NCBI GenBank assembly: GCA_026398575.1
Contig: JAPLSP010000035.1
Span: 1-62,874 of the forward strand
DNA: 62,874 bases
Direction of reading: 5' to 3'
Origin: Candidatus Sumerlaeota bacterium
GTDB lineage: Bacteria > Sumerlaeota > Sumerlaeia > JADFCT01
Part shown: positions 36,447-45,807 of the stretch, piece after piece
Numbering within the stretch: the stretch's first letter is position 1
How the letters are laid out: each line of letters opens with the position of its first letter
The notes under the pieces: model-generated
Told to the model about the DNA's origin: nothing
Seen by the model: the letters and a program-made list of their open reading frames with translations, nothing else
The model's database searches: none
Program-made: the position numbers and the translations under genes

Positions 36447-38774
36447 TCAGGGCGATGTTTGCGAAGGGGCGGCGGAGGGAGGCCACCATCCGCAATTGAT
36501 ATACTGTTCCTGGGGGAACTCCGTTGGTTCATAGAAGGAGAAGAGGATATTATAAGGAATGTCTTTGCTAAGAAAATAGATGTGGACGGGATTGATCTTG
36601 CCGGGCTTCCAGAGCGCGGTGTTCACTATGCCTTCATATAATATAGCACGTTTGTGCGGCCTCCATTCCGGAAGGAGAGAGGAAATGTCTTCATATTTCA
36701 CATATCCAATTACGGTCAAACGGGCGTTTTTGGACAGTGGGCGTTTCAGGCTGAACGCCATGAGAATTTGACACATCGAGGGATCCATTCGCCAGAAATG
36801 CATGCCCAGGAAAGCCGTGTTTTCATTGATCCTTCGCACGGGCTTGGTTGTTTCCAGCAGCTGCGCGGATTTGCTGGAAAAAGCCTCGTTGATAACCGGA
36901 GTCTTATTTACATAAATGGAGTAATCCCATATCAATTCCGCCATCTGCAACACCCCGGTGGTCGCCTTGATTTTCTCGATGTAATTCCCCTCCTCCAATA
37001 GCGGCCATCCGGCCAGTTTGGCGAAAGGATGGCGCGCCAATAGCATATAGCTACCGTCGCCATTGGCGATGGTATGCGACACATAAATTTTTCTGTCGGC
37101 GGCCTTCAGCAACGGCTCCAATGCAAACCAATCTTTTCGTCTGAGAAGAGCGTAATCGCAGTCAGACTTGAAAAAATCCGACATGTCATCCGAGGTAAAG
37201 AGAGAGTCTTTCGGGATGTGCTTGTTAAAGAGGATATTGATCATGTACCGGGGACGGTCGCGAGTATAGGGACTTGTGTATTCCCCTGGATACGTGGGAG
37301 GCGGCATTACGTTTGTCGAGACGAAATAGTTGCAATCATCGCTAAAAGGCAGTTCATTCCTGAAATTGTGCAGCGTAGCGAATCGTAAGTTGCTCCGATC
37401 GGCCGCCTTGCCATCGGTAAGGTAGTTGAAATTTTCATGAAACGTCTGCGAAGACACCGCCCAAAGCAATGTTCCCGCCACATAAAGGGTCCAATGATTC
37501 CATTTCGGGATCAGCGACAACAGCGCCGACAGACACAATAATGCTGTCACTCGAAGAAAGGCATCGTTGTAGTTATCCACTTTCCAACCCCATCGAGCCG
37601 GCAAATAAAGAGCGCTCACGAGCGCTTCTCCGGTCGCAACCGCGGCGCCCGCCAGCAATAAGAGCACTGCAAACTTGGCGGCAGGGCGCTCGAAAAACCG
37701 AAGGGGACGCAGGCGCATCGGCAACCCAAAAGGCTGAGCAGCCCAGACGCATAATAGCGGGATCAGAGGATAAAACTTGCGTTCATCCCAGAAAATGGCT
37801 TGTTTCAATGATATTCCCGTCAGCGTCAGTAAAAAAAAGATCGGATACAGCCATGCGACTCTTTCCGCCGGCGTCATGGAATGCAGCGCCTGAATGCGCA
37901 GGCTGATGAAATAGAGCAGGAGACAGGGCATGAAGAGTTGGATCGCTGGACTGAGCCAGCTAAAGCGAGGCCCCGTCCCCATGAGCGCTTGGTATTCCAC
38001 GGAATCAAACATCCGCCGGATTGACAGGCTGAAAAATGGGTCGCCAAGAATCATCATATCTAAAAAGACAAAAATAAATGCGCCGCCCATCATCCCGGCG
38101 CCCGTCCATGCGACCTCGCGCAGCCACCGGCGCGCGTCCCACGAATCGCCGCGCCAGCCCATACCGAATCCCAGTATCCCCGCGGCAACGGCCACCTCTT
38201 TGGATCGGAACCCGCAATAACACGCCAAGCCCAAGAGCGCCAGGAATATGGCCCGTTTGCGCCCTTCGGATTGCATGGCAATCACGTAAAAGAGCAGCGC
38301 CGCCGTCATCATCATCATGACCGTGAAGTCGGAATAAGTCACTCCCGGCAAGGCGAACAACACCCTTTGAGTCAGATAAAGCAGCGCGGCCAGGATGCCC
38401 GTCATCCTCCGGCTATGGCGCGCAAGTCTGGCTGCGCACAGATACACCATCGCGGCAGTGACCGATAGCTCAAAGCTCCAAAACAGTTTGGCGCCGGTGA
38501 GCGGGTCTTGCATCAGCCACATGAAGAACTTTTGGAGGTAAATATGAAAATAACGGCAAACAATATAGTTGAGCTTGTCCGGAACAAGCCCCAGGTTCAT
38601 ATATTGCAGTTCATCCCACGTTTGAGGTCCTCCCACCAACGCGGTTCCTATGACGCAGGCCGCCAGGATCGCCAGCGATAAAATGCCGGGCTCAATGAGG
38701 CGGGAAGGCTGAATCCGCAGGGATGAATGAAACGCGTGAAAAAATCCGCGGCATTTTTCTGTCATGCTTGGCAA
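36447..38774 (-). CDS. GT-C membrane glycosyltransferase (GT39/ArnT-like)
   Basis: 775 aa. TTG 38774 is preferred because GAGGG lies six bases before it; an ATG three codons later (38765) is 15 bases from the same site. About ten or more hydrophobic segments fill the first two thirds. The first periplasmic loop carries GPQTWDELQYMNLG with the Asp-Glu pair expected for GT-C enzymes that use polyprenyl-phosphate sugars, and RSKEVAVAAGILGFG follows later. The C-terminal 250 residues are soluble. It probably transfers a sugar from undecaprenyl phosphate to a surface glycan, lipid A or protein. The ArnC/DPM1-type GT2 at 47766 could make its donor. Confidence 0.75.
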   Translation of the reverse strand: MPSMTEKCRGFFHAFHSSLRIQPSRLIEPGILSLAILAACVIGTALVGGPQTWDELQYMNLGLVPDKLNYIVCRYFHIYLQKFFMWLMQDPLTGAKLFWSFELSVTAAMVYLCAARLARHSRRMTGILAALLYLTQRVLFALPGVTYSDFTVMMMMTAALLFYVIAMQSEGRKRAIFLALLGLACYCGFRSKEVAVAAGILGFGMGWRGDSWDARRWLREVAWTGAGMMGGAFIFVFLDMMILGDPFFSLSIRRMFDSVEYQALMGTGPRFSWLSPAIQLFMPCLLLYFISLRIQALHSMTPAERVAWLYPIFFLLTLTGISLKQAIFWDERKFYPLIPLLCVWAAQPFGLPMRLRPLRFFERPAAKFAVLLLLAGAAVATGEALVSALYLPARWGWKVDNYNDAFLRVTALLCLSALLSLIPKWNHWTLYVAGTLLWAVSSQTFHENFNYLTDGKAADRSNLRFATLHNFRNELPFSDDCNYFVSTNVMPPPTYPGEYTSPYTRDRPRYMINILFNKHIPKDSLFTSDDMSDFFKSDCDYALLRRKDWFALEPLLKAADRKIYVSHTIANGDGSYMLLARHPFAKLAGWPLLEEGNYIEKIKATTGVLQMAELIWDYSIYVNKTPVINEAFSSKSAQLLETTKPVRRINENTAFLGMHFWRMDPSMCQILMAFSLKRPLSKNARLTVIGYVKYEDISSLLPEWRPHKRAILYEGIVNTALWKPGKINPVHIYFLSKDIPYNILFSFYEPTEFPQEQYINCGWWPPSAAPSQTSP

Positions 38775-39081
38775 AATTGGCCCTCTATCATAAAATTAAA
38801 GCCGCACGGCAAGGCTATTCCATCGCTTGAATATAGTGCAACACAATTTTCAACGGCTGCGCATAGGCGCATGGGCGCATTGCCGGAGCAAAGGTTCGCC
38901 GGCGAGTCCGCTTTAATATCTGGAAATGCAACCCTCGCGTCCCATAAGGTATGCGCACACTTTGCTTGACCTTGCTTGGCCCATGCTTTGGATCTTTCCG
39001 CCATTCGCTAAAGGTTACCGCAAATTAAGTATCTCGGCGGGGACGATGACGCGAATTCAAAGCCCTAAACGGTTTCGTCTT
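38775..39081. other. Divergent intergenic region
   Basis: 307 bp between the minus-strand GT-C gene and the plus-strand rfbG. It should hold the promoters for both directions; I see AT-rich patches at 38795-38860 but no convincing promoter pair. Short in-frame extensions on both strands here look non-coding. Confidence 0.5.
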
Positions 39082-40185
39082 ATGGGAAAAAAGCAGGATT
39101 TTTTGCCATCGGTTTTCAAGGGGCGCCGGTGCCTTGTGACGGGGCATACGGGATTCAAGGGCGCGTGGCTGTGTCTGTGGCTCAAGCAGCTGGGCGCGCA
39201 GGTGAGCGGCTATGCGCTCGACCCGCCTTCGCGACCGTCGCTCGCGTCGCTGCTGCGGCTGCGCGGGATGATCGAACATGATTATTGGGGCGACGTTCGC
39301 GATTACGATTATCTTGAAGCCGTCATCAAGGAATGCCAGCCGGAAATCGTCTTTCACCTGGCGGCGCAAGCGCTGGTGCGGATTTCGTATGACCTGCCAA
39401 AGCTGACCTTCGATATCAACGCCGGCGGAACCGTCAACGTCCTTGAGGCGTTGCGCGATTCGGATTCGGTTCGGGCCATCGTCGTCGTGACGACCGACAA
39501 GTGCTACGAGAACCGTGAGACGCTGCGGCCTTATCGCGAGAGCGATCCGCTGGGAGGGCACGACCCCTATAGCGCCTCGAAGGCTGCCACTGAGATCGTC
39601 GCGGCTTCCTACCGGCGTTCGTTTTTCGCGCCGTGCGGGATCGGCCTGGCCACGGCGCGCGCGGGCAACGTCATCGGCGGCGGCGATTGGGCGCATGAGC
39701 GCATCATCCCGGACGCCGTGCGCGCGTTGAGGGCGGGGCGCGCGGTCGGCGTGCGCAATCCCGATTCGGTCCGCCCCTGGCAGCACGTCTTGGAGCCTCT
39801 GTGCGGCTATCTGACGCTGGCCGCGCGGCTGTGGGAAGAAGCCGGCGCCTGCCAGGTTCAAAGCGGCGGCGCCTGGAACTTCGGTCCGCCGTTGGCGAGT
39901 TGTGTCAGCGTGCGCAAACTCATCGGCATGTTTTTGCGCGAATACGGAAAAGGCAAATGGGAAGACCTTTCGAAAATTGGCGGCGCTGCGGCAGGCGCAC
40001 CGCATGAGGCGAAGCTGCTGTCACTGGCCTGGGACAAAGCCGAACGCGAGCTCGGCTGGCGTCCGCGATGGAGCCTGAAGGAAGGCATTCGCCGCACCAG
40101 CGCCTGGTACCGCGCGTTCGCGAAAGGCGCCAAGGTGAAGAAATTGTGTATGGATGAAATTGAAGCTTATATGAATGTCATTTGA
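39082..40185 (+). CDS. rfbG: CDP-glucose 4,6-dehydratase
   Basis: 367 aa from ATG 39082 (MGKKQDFLPSVFKGRR), the start that matches the family; upstream in-frame starts at 38926 and 39046 add residues with no family counterpart, though 39046 has a GGGGA nearby. This extended SDR converts CDP-D-glucose to CDP-4-keto-6-deoxyglucose, the first committed step to CDP-3,6-dideoxyhexoses. Visible motifs: VTGHTGFKGAW (NAD binding), TTDKCYEN, DPYSASKAATEIV (Tyr and Lys of the catalytic set), GGGDWAHERIIPD and RPWQHVLEPLCGY. The partner rfbH lies 670 bp downstream across an inserted repeat and a DUF2442 gene. The cytidylyltransferase rfbF is not in the window. Confidence 0.92.
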   Translation: MGKKQDFLPSVFKGRRCLVTGHTGFKGAWLCLWLKQLGAQVSGYALDPPSRPSLASLLRLRGMIEHDYWGDVRDYDYLEAVIKECQPEIVFHLAAQALVRISYDLPKLTFDINAGGTVNVLEALRDSDSVRAIVVVTTDKCYENRETLRPYRESDPLGGHDPYSASKAATEIVAASYRRSFFAPCGIGLATARAGNVIGGGDWAHERIIPDAVRALRAGRAVGVRNPDSVRPWQHVLEPLCGYLTLAARLWEEAGACQVQSGGAWNFGPPLASCVSVRKLIGMFLREYGKGKWEDLSKIGGAAAGAPHEAKLLSLAWDKAERELGWRPRWSLKEGIRRTSAWYRAFAKGAKVKKLCMDEIEAYMNVI

Positions 40186-40230
40186 AGGTTGTCCTATGCC
40201 ATCAAAGCAATTGCGAATGTGCCGGTGGAA

Positions 40231-40432
40231 TGTTCCGGAGGGACAATGTGATAATAGCCCATCGTTTCAACGGTGGGCGAAGATTAATATCATCCATTTA
40301 GTCCCGGAGGGATGTCTGCAAAGCGCAAAACTAGACCACGGATCCAGCCGTCCCTCCGGGACTAAAATTCATAAATTGGCGTCAACCCACCGTTGAAACG
40401 GTGGGCTATTATCGAATTGTCCCTCCGGGACA
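40231..40432. repeat. Nested inverted-repeat element (MITE/REP-like)
   Basis: Outer arms 40231-40277 and 40386-40432 match at 43 of 47 bases when one is reverse complemented; they include GATAATAGCCCA and CGTTTCAACGGTGGG. Inner arms 40297-40312 and 40351-40366 (TTTAGTCCCGGAGGGA) pair perfectly over 16 bp. The arms also contain the self-complementary CCACCGTTGAAACGGTGG. No transposase is encoded. The element separates rfbG from DUF2442 and rfbH. Confidence 0.85.
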
Positions 40433-40468
40433 TCTCACGCAACTCTTAGAGAATTATAAAAGAGAAAA

Positions 40469-40807
40469 ATGAATCCTCGAATTAAATCTGTCAAACCTCT
40501 GGAAGGATACAAATTGCGCCTGGAATTTACGAATGGCGAGGTGGGAATTTTTGATTGCTTGTCACTCCTTGATTTCGGTGTTTTCAAAGAATTGCGTGAT
40601 GTCCAGTATTTCAAGCAAGTCCATGTATGCATGGGGTCCATTGCCTGGCCGCATGAGCAGGATATTTGTCCGGATACTTTATATCTCGAAAGCATCCGCG
40701 AGAAGGCGGACACAAAGAGCAGTACAAGAGCTGCTGCTTCAATGACAAAGGCGTATCTGACAGCCCGCGCAAAAAGAGCTAGCAAAAAGGAATTTGAAAA
40801 ATATTAG
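40469..40807 (+). CDS. DUF2442 domain protein
   Basis: 112 aa. MNPRIKSVKPLEGYKLRLEFTNGEVGIFD and the conserved MGSIAWPHEQDICPDTLY identify DUF2442, a small family often found beside DUF4160 or toxin-antitoxin-like genes. No DUF4160 partner is present here. The C-terminal 35 residues (KSSTRAAASMTKAYLTARAK) are basic and extend beyond the usual domain. It appears to have entered the rfbG-rfbH interval together with the adjacent repeat element. Confidence 0.85.
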   Translation: MNPRIKSVKPLEGYKLRLEFTNGEVGIFDCLSLLDFGVFKELRDVQYFKQVHVCMGSIAWPHEQDICPDTLYLESIREKADTKSSTRAAASMTKAYLTARAKRASKKEFEKY

Positions 40808-40852
40808 CCCGGGTACCCGACGTTGAACCTGATGAATGGGATCGCATTTAAT

Positions 40853-42169
40853 ATGGCTTCACGCGAAACGGAAATCCGAAATCAGATTCTTGAACTCGTC
40901 CGCGAGTATCATCGCGAGCGGTTCGCGGAGCAGCCGTTTATTCCCGGCGTGACGCGCGTGCCTTATGCGGGGCGGGTCTTCGACGCGGATGAGATTGGCG
41001 CCGTTGTGGAGGCGGGGCTGGATTTTTGGTTGACGGCGGGGCGGTTCGCGGCGGAGTTCGAATCCGAATTCGCGCGATACATGGGAGTCTCGGATGCGAT
41101 CCTCGTCAACTCCGGATCGTCGGCCAATCTGATCGCCGTGAGCGCGCTGACCTCGCCGCTGCTGGGCGAACGGCGCCTCAAGCCGGGCGATGAGGTCATC
41201 ACCGTGGCCGCCGCTTTCCCCTCGACCGTCGCGCCGATCGTTCAGAATCGCCTCATGCCTGTTTTTGTGGACGTGGGGATTCCCAGTTATAACGCGATTC
41301 CCGAGCGCATTGCCGCCGCCATCGGCCCGAAGACGCGCGCCATTATCCTCGCGCACACACTGGGCAATCCCTTCAATCTCGACGCCGTCGTTCGCCTTGC
41401 GCGCGAACACGACCTCTGGCTGATCGAGGATAATTGCGACGCGCTCGGCAGCCGCTATGACGGACGGCTGACCGGAACCTTCGGCTGTCTGGCGACCTGC
41501 TCGTTTTATCCGGCGCACCATATCACGATGGGCGAAGGCGGCTGCGTCCTGACGAGCGACGGCACGCTGGCGCGCGCGGCGCGGTCGTTTCGCGACTGGG
41601 GGCGCGACTGCTATTGCGAAGGCGGGCGCAACAACACCTGCGGGCGCCGCTTCAGCCAGCAACTGGGGACGCTGCCTTTCGGGTACGATCACAAGTACGT
41701 TTATTCGCACATCGGCTATAATATGAAAGTCACCGACATGCAGGCGGCCATCGGCTGCGCGCAACTCAGGAAACTGCCCTCGTTCCTGGAAGCGCGCAAA
41801 CGCAATTTCAAAATTTTGTCCGAAGGGCTTGGCGCCTATTCCGACCGCCTCATCCTGCCGCAGCCCGAGCCGCGCAGCGATCCGTCATGGTTTTGCTTTC
41901 TGATCACGGTGAAGGAAGACGCCGGCTTTTCGCGCAACGATCTGACGGCGTTCCTTGAGGAGCGCAAGATCGAAACCCGGAATCTCTTCGGCGGCAATCT
42001 TCTGCAGCATCCGGCTTTCATGGAGATCGAGCGGCGGGTTGCGGGCGGGTTGGAAAATACCGACCGAATCATGAATCAGACTTTTTTCGTCGGGTGCTAT
42101 CCCGGCCTTGCGCAGGCGCATCTGGAGTATATGATTTCCGTCTTTCACGATTTTTTCCGGAGCCATTGA
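40853..42169 (+). CDS. rfbH: PLP/iron-sulfur CDP-4-keto-6-deoxyglucose 3-dehydrase (RfbH/E1)
   Basis: 438 aa from ATG 40853 ([20 protein letters not shown]), the start matching family length; in-frame TTG 40823 and ATG 40832 are alternatives. A DegT-fold enzyme that uses PMP to remove the C3 hydroxyl of CDP-4-keto-6-deoxyglucose. The internal-aldimine Lys of aminotransferases is replaced by His in [15 protein letters not shown] (near residue 221), which is diagnostic of dehydrases. Cys residues in [17 protein letters not shown] fit the iron-sulfur binding of E1. Its stop codon directly abuts the ATG of the ThDP enzyme, so the two are co-translated. The E3-type reductase that normally supplies electrons is not in the window. 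Confidence 0.92.
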   Translation: MASRETEIRNQILELVREYHRERFAEQPFIPGVTRVPYAGRVFDADEIGAVVEAGLDFWLTAGRFAAEFESEFARYMGVSDAILVNSGSSANLIAVSALTSPLLGERRLKPGDEVITVAAAFPSTVAPIVQNRLMPVFVDVGIPSYNAIPERIAAAIGPKTRAIILAHTLGNPFNLDAVVRLAREHDLWLIEDNCDALGSRYDGRLTGTFGCLATCSFYPAHHITMGEGGCVLTSDGTLARAARSFRDWGRDCYCEGGRNNTCGRRFSQQLGTLPFGYDHKYVYSHIGYNMKVTDMQAAIGCAQLRKLPSFLEARKRNFKILSEGLGAYSDRLILPQPEPRSDPSWFCFLITVKEDAGFSRNDLTAFLEERKIETRNLFGGNLLQHPAFMEIERRVAGGLENTDRIMNQTFFVGCYPGLAQAHLEYMISVFHDFFRSH

Positions 42170-43900
42170 ATGAAAGCATCCGACTACATCGCGCAATTCC
42201 TCACCGAGCGCGGCGTCGCTCAAGTCTTCGTGGTTTCGGGGGGAATGATCACGCACATGCTGGATTCCTTCAGCCGGCGGGGCGCGCCGCGCGTCATCAG
42301 CATGAGGCACGAGCAATCCGCCGGCTTCGCCGCCGAGACGGTGGGACGGATCACGGGGCTGCCGGGGGTGGCCCTGGCCACCAGCGGCCCGGGCGCCACG
42401 AACCTGCTGACGGCGATTGGCAGCTGCTATTTCGATTCCTCGCCCGCCGTGTTCATCACCGGCCAGGTCAATCGCAATGAACTGAAGCGCGGGCGCGACG
42501 TGCGGCAGGCCGGCTTCCAGGAGACGGATATCGTCTCGATGGCGCGGCCCATCACCAAGGCCGCCTGGATGATAGACAATCCCGCCTTGCTCCCTGAACA
42601 AATGACCAGCGCTTTCAAGATCGCAACCGGCGGGCGTCCCGGACCTGTGCTGCTCGATATTCCGATGGACGTGCAGCGAAGCGATATCGCGGTTCCTGCG
42701 GAAGGGGATGATGCGCCCGAGACGGCCGAGGCTTCGCTGTCCTGGCTTGCCAGCAGGATCGAGGAAATATTGACGTCGCTGCGGGCGGCGCGCAGGCCGT
42801 TGATCCTGGCGGGCGGCGGCGTGCGCTGCGCCCGGGTGGTGGATCTGTTCCGGCAGTTCGCCCGCGCCGTCCAGACGCCCGTCGTCAACTCGCTGCTGGC
42901 CGTGGACGTCATGCCGTGCGACGATCCGCTGCGCGTCGGGTTGATCGGCACTTATGGCAATCGCTGGGCGAATCTGGCGCTGGGCGCATGCGATTGGCTC
43001 CTCGTGCTGGGCAGCCGCCTGGACGTCCGGCAAACGGGTTCGGACGCCAAGGCGTTCGCCGAAGGCCGCGCCATTTATCACGTGGACGTTCAAGTCGGCG
43101 AGATGAATCACCGGGTCAAGGGATGCAACGCCATCCATGAGGATTTGCGCCGGTTTCTGCCGCTGGCATTGCGGATGGCGGGCGAACGGCCTTTTGAGGA
43201 GAAGACGGACTGGATGAAAGAGATCGGCCAATTGCGGCGCCGCTGGCCCGATGTGGCGGAGCAGGAGGGGCTTCCAGGCATCAACCCGAACCGCTTTATC
43301 CGCGCGCTTTGCGAAGCATCGCGACAGGCCGCCGTGTACGCCGTGGACGTCGGGCAGCACCAGATGTGGGCGGCGCAATCGGCGCAACTGGACTCGGGCC
43401 AGCGCTTCCTCACCTCCGGCGGCATGGGCTCGATGGGATTCGCGCTGCCTGCCTCGGTGGGCGCGGCGCTGGCGTGCGCGCCGCGGCCGGTCGTCGTCAT
43501 CGCGGGCGACGGCGGCATGCAGCATAACATCCAGGAGCTTCAGACGATCGCGCATCACCGGCTGCCCATCAAGATCGTGGTCATCAACAACGGCTCGCAC
43601 GGCATGGTGCGGCAATTTCAGGAAAGCTATTTCGAGTCGCGCTTCGAGGCCACGGTGTGGGGCTATAGCGCGCCGGACTTCGTCAAAGTCGCTGAGGCAT
43701 ACGGCATCCCTGCCATCGGCATCGAAAAAGAAGAGGACGTCGCGCGCGGGATCGAAGCGCTCTGGCGCGATCCGGCCGCGCCGGCGTTGCTGCAAGTGAT
43801 GGTTGACAAGAGCGCCAACGCTTATCCGAAAATCGCCTTCGGAAGGCCGGTGACCGAAATGGAACCGCAAGCCAAGCCTGTTGAAATGGAGGGAACGTGA
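42170..43900 (+). CDS. ThDP-dependent acetolactate synthase-like enzyme, possibly YerE-like
   Basis: 576 aa, starting on the base after the rfbH stop. All three ThDP-enzyme domains are present: the catalytic Glu48 in MRHEQSAGF, SGPGATNLLTAIG, the central FAD/nucleotide-type domain (LILAGGGVRCARVVDLF), and the ThDP/Mg2+ motif GDGGMQHNIQ ... VINNGSHGM. General acetolactate synthases look similar, but no ilvN small subunit or branched-chain amino-acid gene is nearby. Directly following rfbH, the better hypothesis is YerE-type transfer of a two-carbon acetyl unit to a CDP-3,6-dideoxy-4-ketohexose, giving a yersiniose-like branched sugar. This is inferred from context. Confidence 0.75.
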   Translation: MKASDYIAQFLTERGVAQVFVVSGGMITHMLDSFSRRGAPRVISMRHEQSAGFAAETVGRITGLPGVALATSGPGATNLLTAIGSCYFDSSPAVFITGQVNRNELKRGRDVRQAGFQETDIVSMARPITKAAWMIDNPALLPEQMTSAFKIATGGRPGPVLLDIPMDVQRSDIAVPAEGDDAPETAEASLSWLASRIEEILTSLRAARRPLILAGGGVRCARVVDLFRQFARAVQTPVVNSLLAVDVMPCDDPLRVGLIGTYGNRWANLALGACDWLLVLGSRLDVRQTGSDAKAFAEGRAIYHVDVQVGEMNHRVKGCNAIHEDLRRFLPLALRMAGERPFEEKTDWMKEIGQLRRRWPDVAEQEGLPGINPNRFIRALCEASRQAAVYAVDVGQHQMWAAQSAQLDSGQRFLTSGGMGSMGFALPASVGAALACAPRPVVVIAGDGGMQHNIQELQTIAHHRLPIKIVVINNGSHGMVRQFQESYFESRFEATVWGYSAPDFVKVAEAYGIPAIGIEKEEDVARGIEALWRDPAAPALLQVMVDKSANAYPKIAFGRPVTEMEPQAKPVEMEGT

Positions 43901-43904
43901 TCCC

Positions 43905-45020
43905 ATGAAACTTCGCGAGCAGATGATTTTGACCGCCGGGCCTTCGATCACGCAGCGCGAAATCGGCTACGTCGAGGACGCGATCCGCAACGGATGGAAC
44001 TGGCATCACAGCGACTATATCCGGAAATTCGAGGAGGCTTTCGCGCGCTATATCGGCGTCAAACACGCAATAGCGACCAGCGCATGCACGGGCGCGCTGC
44101 ACCTCGCGATGCTGGCATATCGCATCGGGCCGGGCGACGAGGTCATCCTGCCGGAGATCACGTGGATCGCCACGGCGGCGGCGGTTCGCTACGTGCGCGC
44201 CAAGCCGGTCTTCGCCGACGTTGAGCCGGATACCTGGGTGATGGACCCGGAAGTCATGCGCAAGCGGATCACGAAAAAAACCAAGGCCATCATTCCCGTG
44301 GATATATACGGCAATCCGGTTAACATCAAGGCGATCATGGAGATTGCGCGCGAACACGGGCTGAAGGTCATCGAAGACGCGGCGCCCGCCATCGGCGCGG
44401 AGTTCGAGGGACACAAGACCGGAAGCCTGGCGGACGCGGCCTGCTATAGCTTCCAGGGCGCGAAGATGCTGGTGACGGGCGAAGGCGGCATGTTCGTCAC
44501 GAATGACGACGCCATCGCCGAGCGCGTGCGCTTCCTGAACGATCATGGCCGCGATCCCGATCATAAATTCCGGATTCGCGAAATCGCATACAAATACAAG
44601 ATGTCCAACTTGCAGGCGGCGCTGGGATTGGCGCAGATCGAACGCGTCGAGGAACTGGTCGCGAAGAAGCGCCAGATTTTCGATTGGTATCGCGCGCGGC
44701 TGAAGGACGTGCCTGGGTTGGCGATGAACGTCGAGGCGCCCGGCTGCCGCAGCATCCGCTGGATGAGTTCGATCGTGCTGCCGAAGGGCTGTAAACTTGG
44801 GCGCGACGAATTCATGGCTGAATTGAAAAAACGAATGATTGATTCGCGCCCATTCTTTTATCCCCTCAGCGGCACGCCGGGATTCAAGCCAATGAAAAAA
44901 TCAAACCCCGTCGCGTATGACATCGCCGCGCGCGGCATCAACCTGCCGAGCGGCCATGAACGCACGGAGGAGGACGTGGATTATATTTGCTGGCATGTCA
45001 GGGATTTATTGGGCGGATGA
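43905..45020 (+). CDS. DegT/DnrJ/EryC1-type sugar aminotransferase (perosamine synthase-like)
   Basis: 371 aa. ATG 43905 with GGAGGG at 43888-43893, overlapping nothing; it follows the ThDP gene by four bases. The PLP Lys is in SFQGAKMLVTGEGG (near residue 187), so unlike RfbH this is a real aminotransferase. SACTGALHLAMLA, GDEVILPEITWIATA and EDAAPAIGAEF are typical of GDP-perosamine synthase-like enzymes transferring an amino group from glutamate to a 4-keto sugar. In this operon its substrate could be a CDP- or GDP-linked 4-keto-6-deoxy sugar. A downstream GNAT (45808) might acetylate the amine. Confidence 0.85.
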   Translation: MKLREQMILTAGPSITQREIGYVEDAIRNGWNWHHSDYIRKFEEAFARYIGVKHAIATSACTGALHLAMLAYRIGPGDEVILPEITWIATAAAVRYVRAKPVFADVEPDTWVMDPEVMRKRITKKTKAIIPVDIYGNPVNIKAIMEIAREHGLKVIEDAAPAIGAEFEGHKTGSLADAACYSFQGAKMLVTGEGGMFVTNDDAIAERVRFLNDHGRDPDHKFRIREIAYKYKMSNLQAALGLAQIERVEELVAKKRQIFDWYRARLKDVPGLAMNVEAPGCRSIRWMSSIVLPKGCKLGRDEFMAELKKRMIDSRPFFYPLSGTPGFKPMKKSNPVAYDIAARGINLPSGHERTEEDVDYICWHVRDLLGG

Positions 45021-45083
45021 AAATGCTGGCCTCGCGAAAACACCTCGGGCATAATCTGCAAAACGGCAAGGAAAGGAGTGAAC

Positions 45084-45320
45084 ATGAGTCACACTTTGAC
45101 AATTTCCGATGCGCTATATGAGCAGCTCCAAGATGTTACGCGCATATATGGCTTGAAAGACATTGAGCAGCTGCTTGAAACATGGGAGCAACGGGAGGAA
45201 GAGCTTTCGAGACGCCGGGAAGCAGTGCGGCGGATAGACGCGGTGCGCGAACGAGTCACGACAACCTATGGCGAACAGCCTGATAGTGTGGAGATGATTC
45301 GCGAAGACAGGGAGCGATAG
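45084..45320 (+). CDS. VapB-like antitoxin
   Basis: 78 aa; ATG 45084 with AAGGAG five bases upstream, better than the GTG six bases earlier. The short N-terminal SHTLTISDALYEQLQDVTRI is ribbon-helix-helix-like, followed by a charged Glu/Arg helix expected to wrap the toxin. Position three bases before a PIN-domain toxin identifies it as the antitoxin of a VapBC-type pair; sequence alone is only weakly diagnostic. Confidence 0.75.
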   Translation: MSHTLTISDALYEQLQDVTRIYGLKDIEQLLETWEQREEELSRRREAVRRIDAVRERVTTTYGEQPDSVEMIREDRER

Positions 45321-45323
45321 CTT

Positions 45324-45764
45324 ATGGAGAAGTTGGTTGTAGATAGCAGCATCGCAATCAAGTGGTTTGTCTCTGAGCCGAACACTGCTGAGGCGCGGCG
45401 AATTTTGGAATCCTACCAAAAGGGCGCAATCAGGCTGCTCGCTCCCGATTTGATCTATTCAGAGGTGGGGAACATTGTATGGAAGAAATGGCGAATTCAA
45501 CAGCTAAGCGAGACGGATGCTTTGGACATCATCACAGAGTTTTCGCGCCTTGGGCTTGAGACAACGCCTTCATCTTTATTGCTGCGAAACGCATATTATT
45601 GGGCAACGAATTGCCAGCGGACAGTTTATGATTCCATGTACGTGGCTCTTAGCGCCCAAGAACAATGCCCCTTTGTTACTGCAGATGAAAAACTATACAA
45701 TGCTATTCGCGAAGCGTACCATGACATCTTTTTGGCAGGCAATCTGGTAATTCCATCAAATTGA
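45324..45764 (+). CDS. VapC-type PIN-domain ribonuclease toxin
   Basis: 146 aa. PIN nuclease acidic residues are all visible: Asp in KLVVDSSIAIKW, Glu in LIYSEVGNIVW, Asp in RTVYDSMYVALS and Asp in PFVTADEKLYN. It probably cleaves tRNA or rRNA when released by its antitoxin. It sits between the DegT aminotransferase and the GNAT gene, one of several small modules interrupting the glycan locus. Confidence 0.9.
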   Translation: MEKLVVDSSIAIKWFVSEPNTAEARRILESYQKGAIRLLAPDLIYSEVGNIVWKKWRIQQLSETDALDIITEFSRLGLETTPSSLLLRNAYYWATNCQRTVYDSMYVALSAQEQCPFVTADEKLYNAIREAYHDIFLAGNLVIPSN

Positions 45765-45807
45765 TAAGAAACCATAAATTCAGGACTTTACAGGGTAAGC
45801 CGGCATT

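Noticed and set aside
38762..39004. 80-aa minus-strand ORF upstream of rfbG
   Set aside because: No ribosome-binding site or family match; it overlaps the start of the GT-C gene and the probable divergent promoter region.
41885..43951. 688-aa minus-strand ORF opposite rfbH and the ThDP gene
   Set aside because: Both plus-strand genes have clear family motifs along their length; the antisense ORF is Arg/His-rich shadow coding from high GC at third positions.
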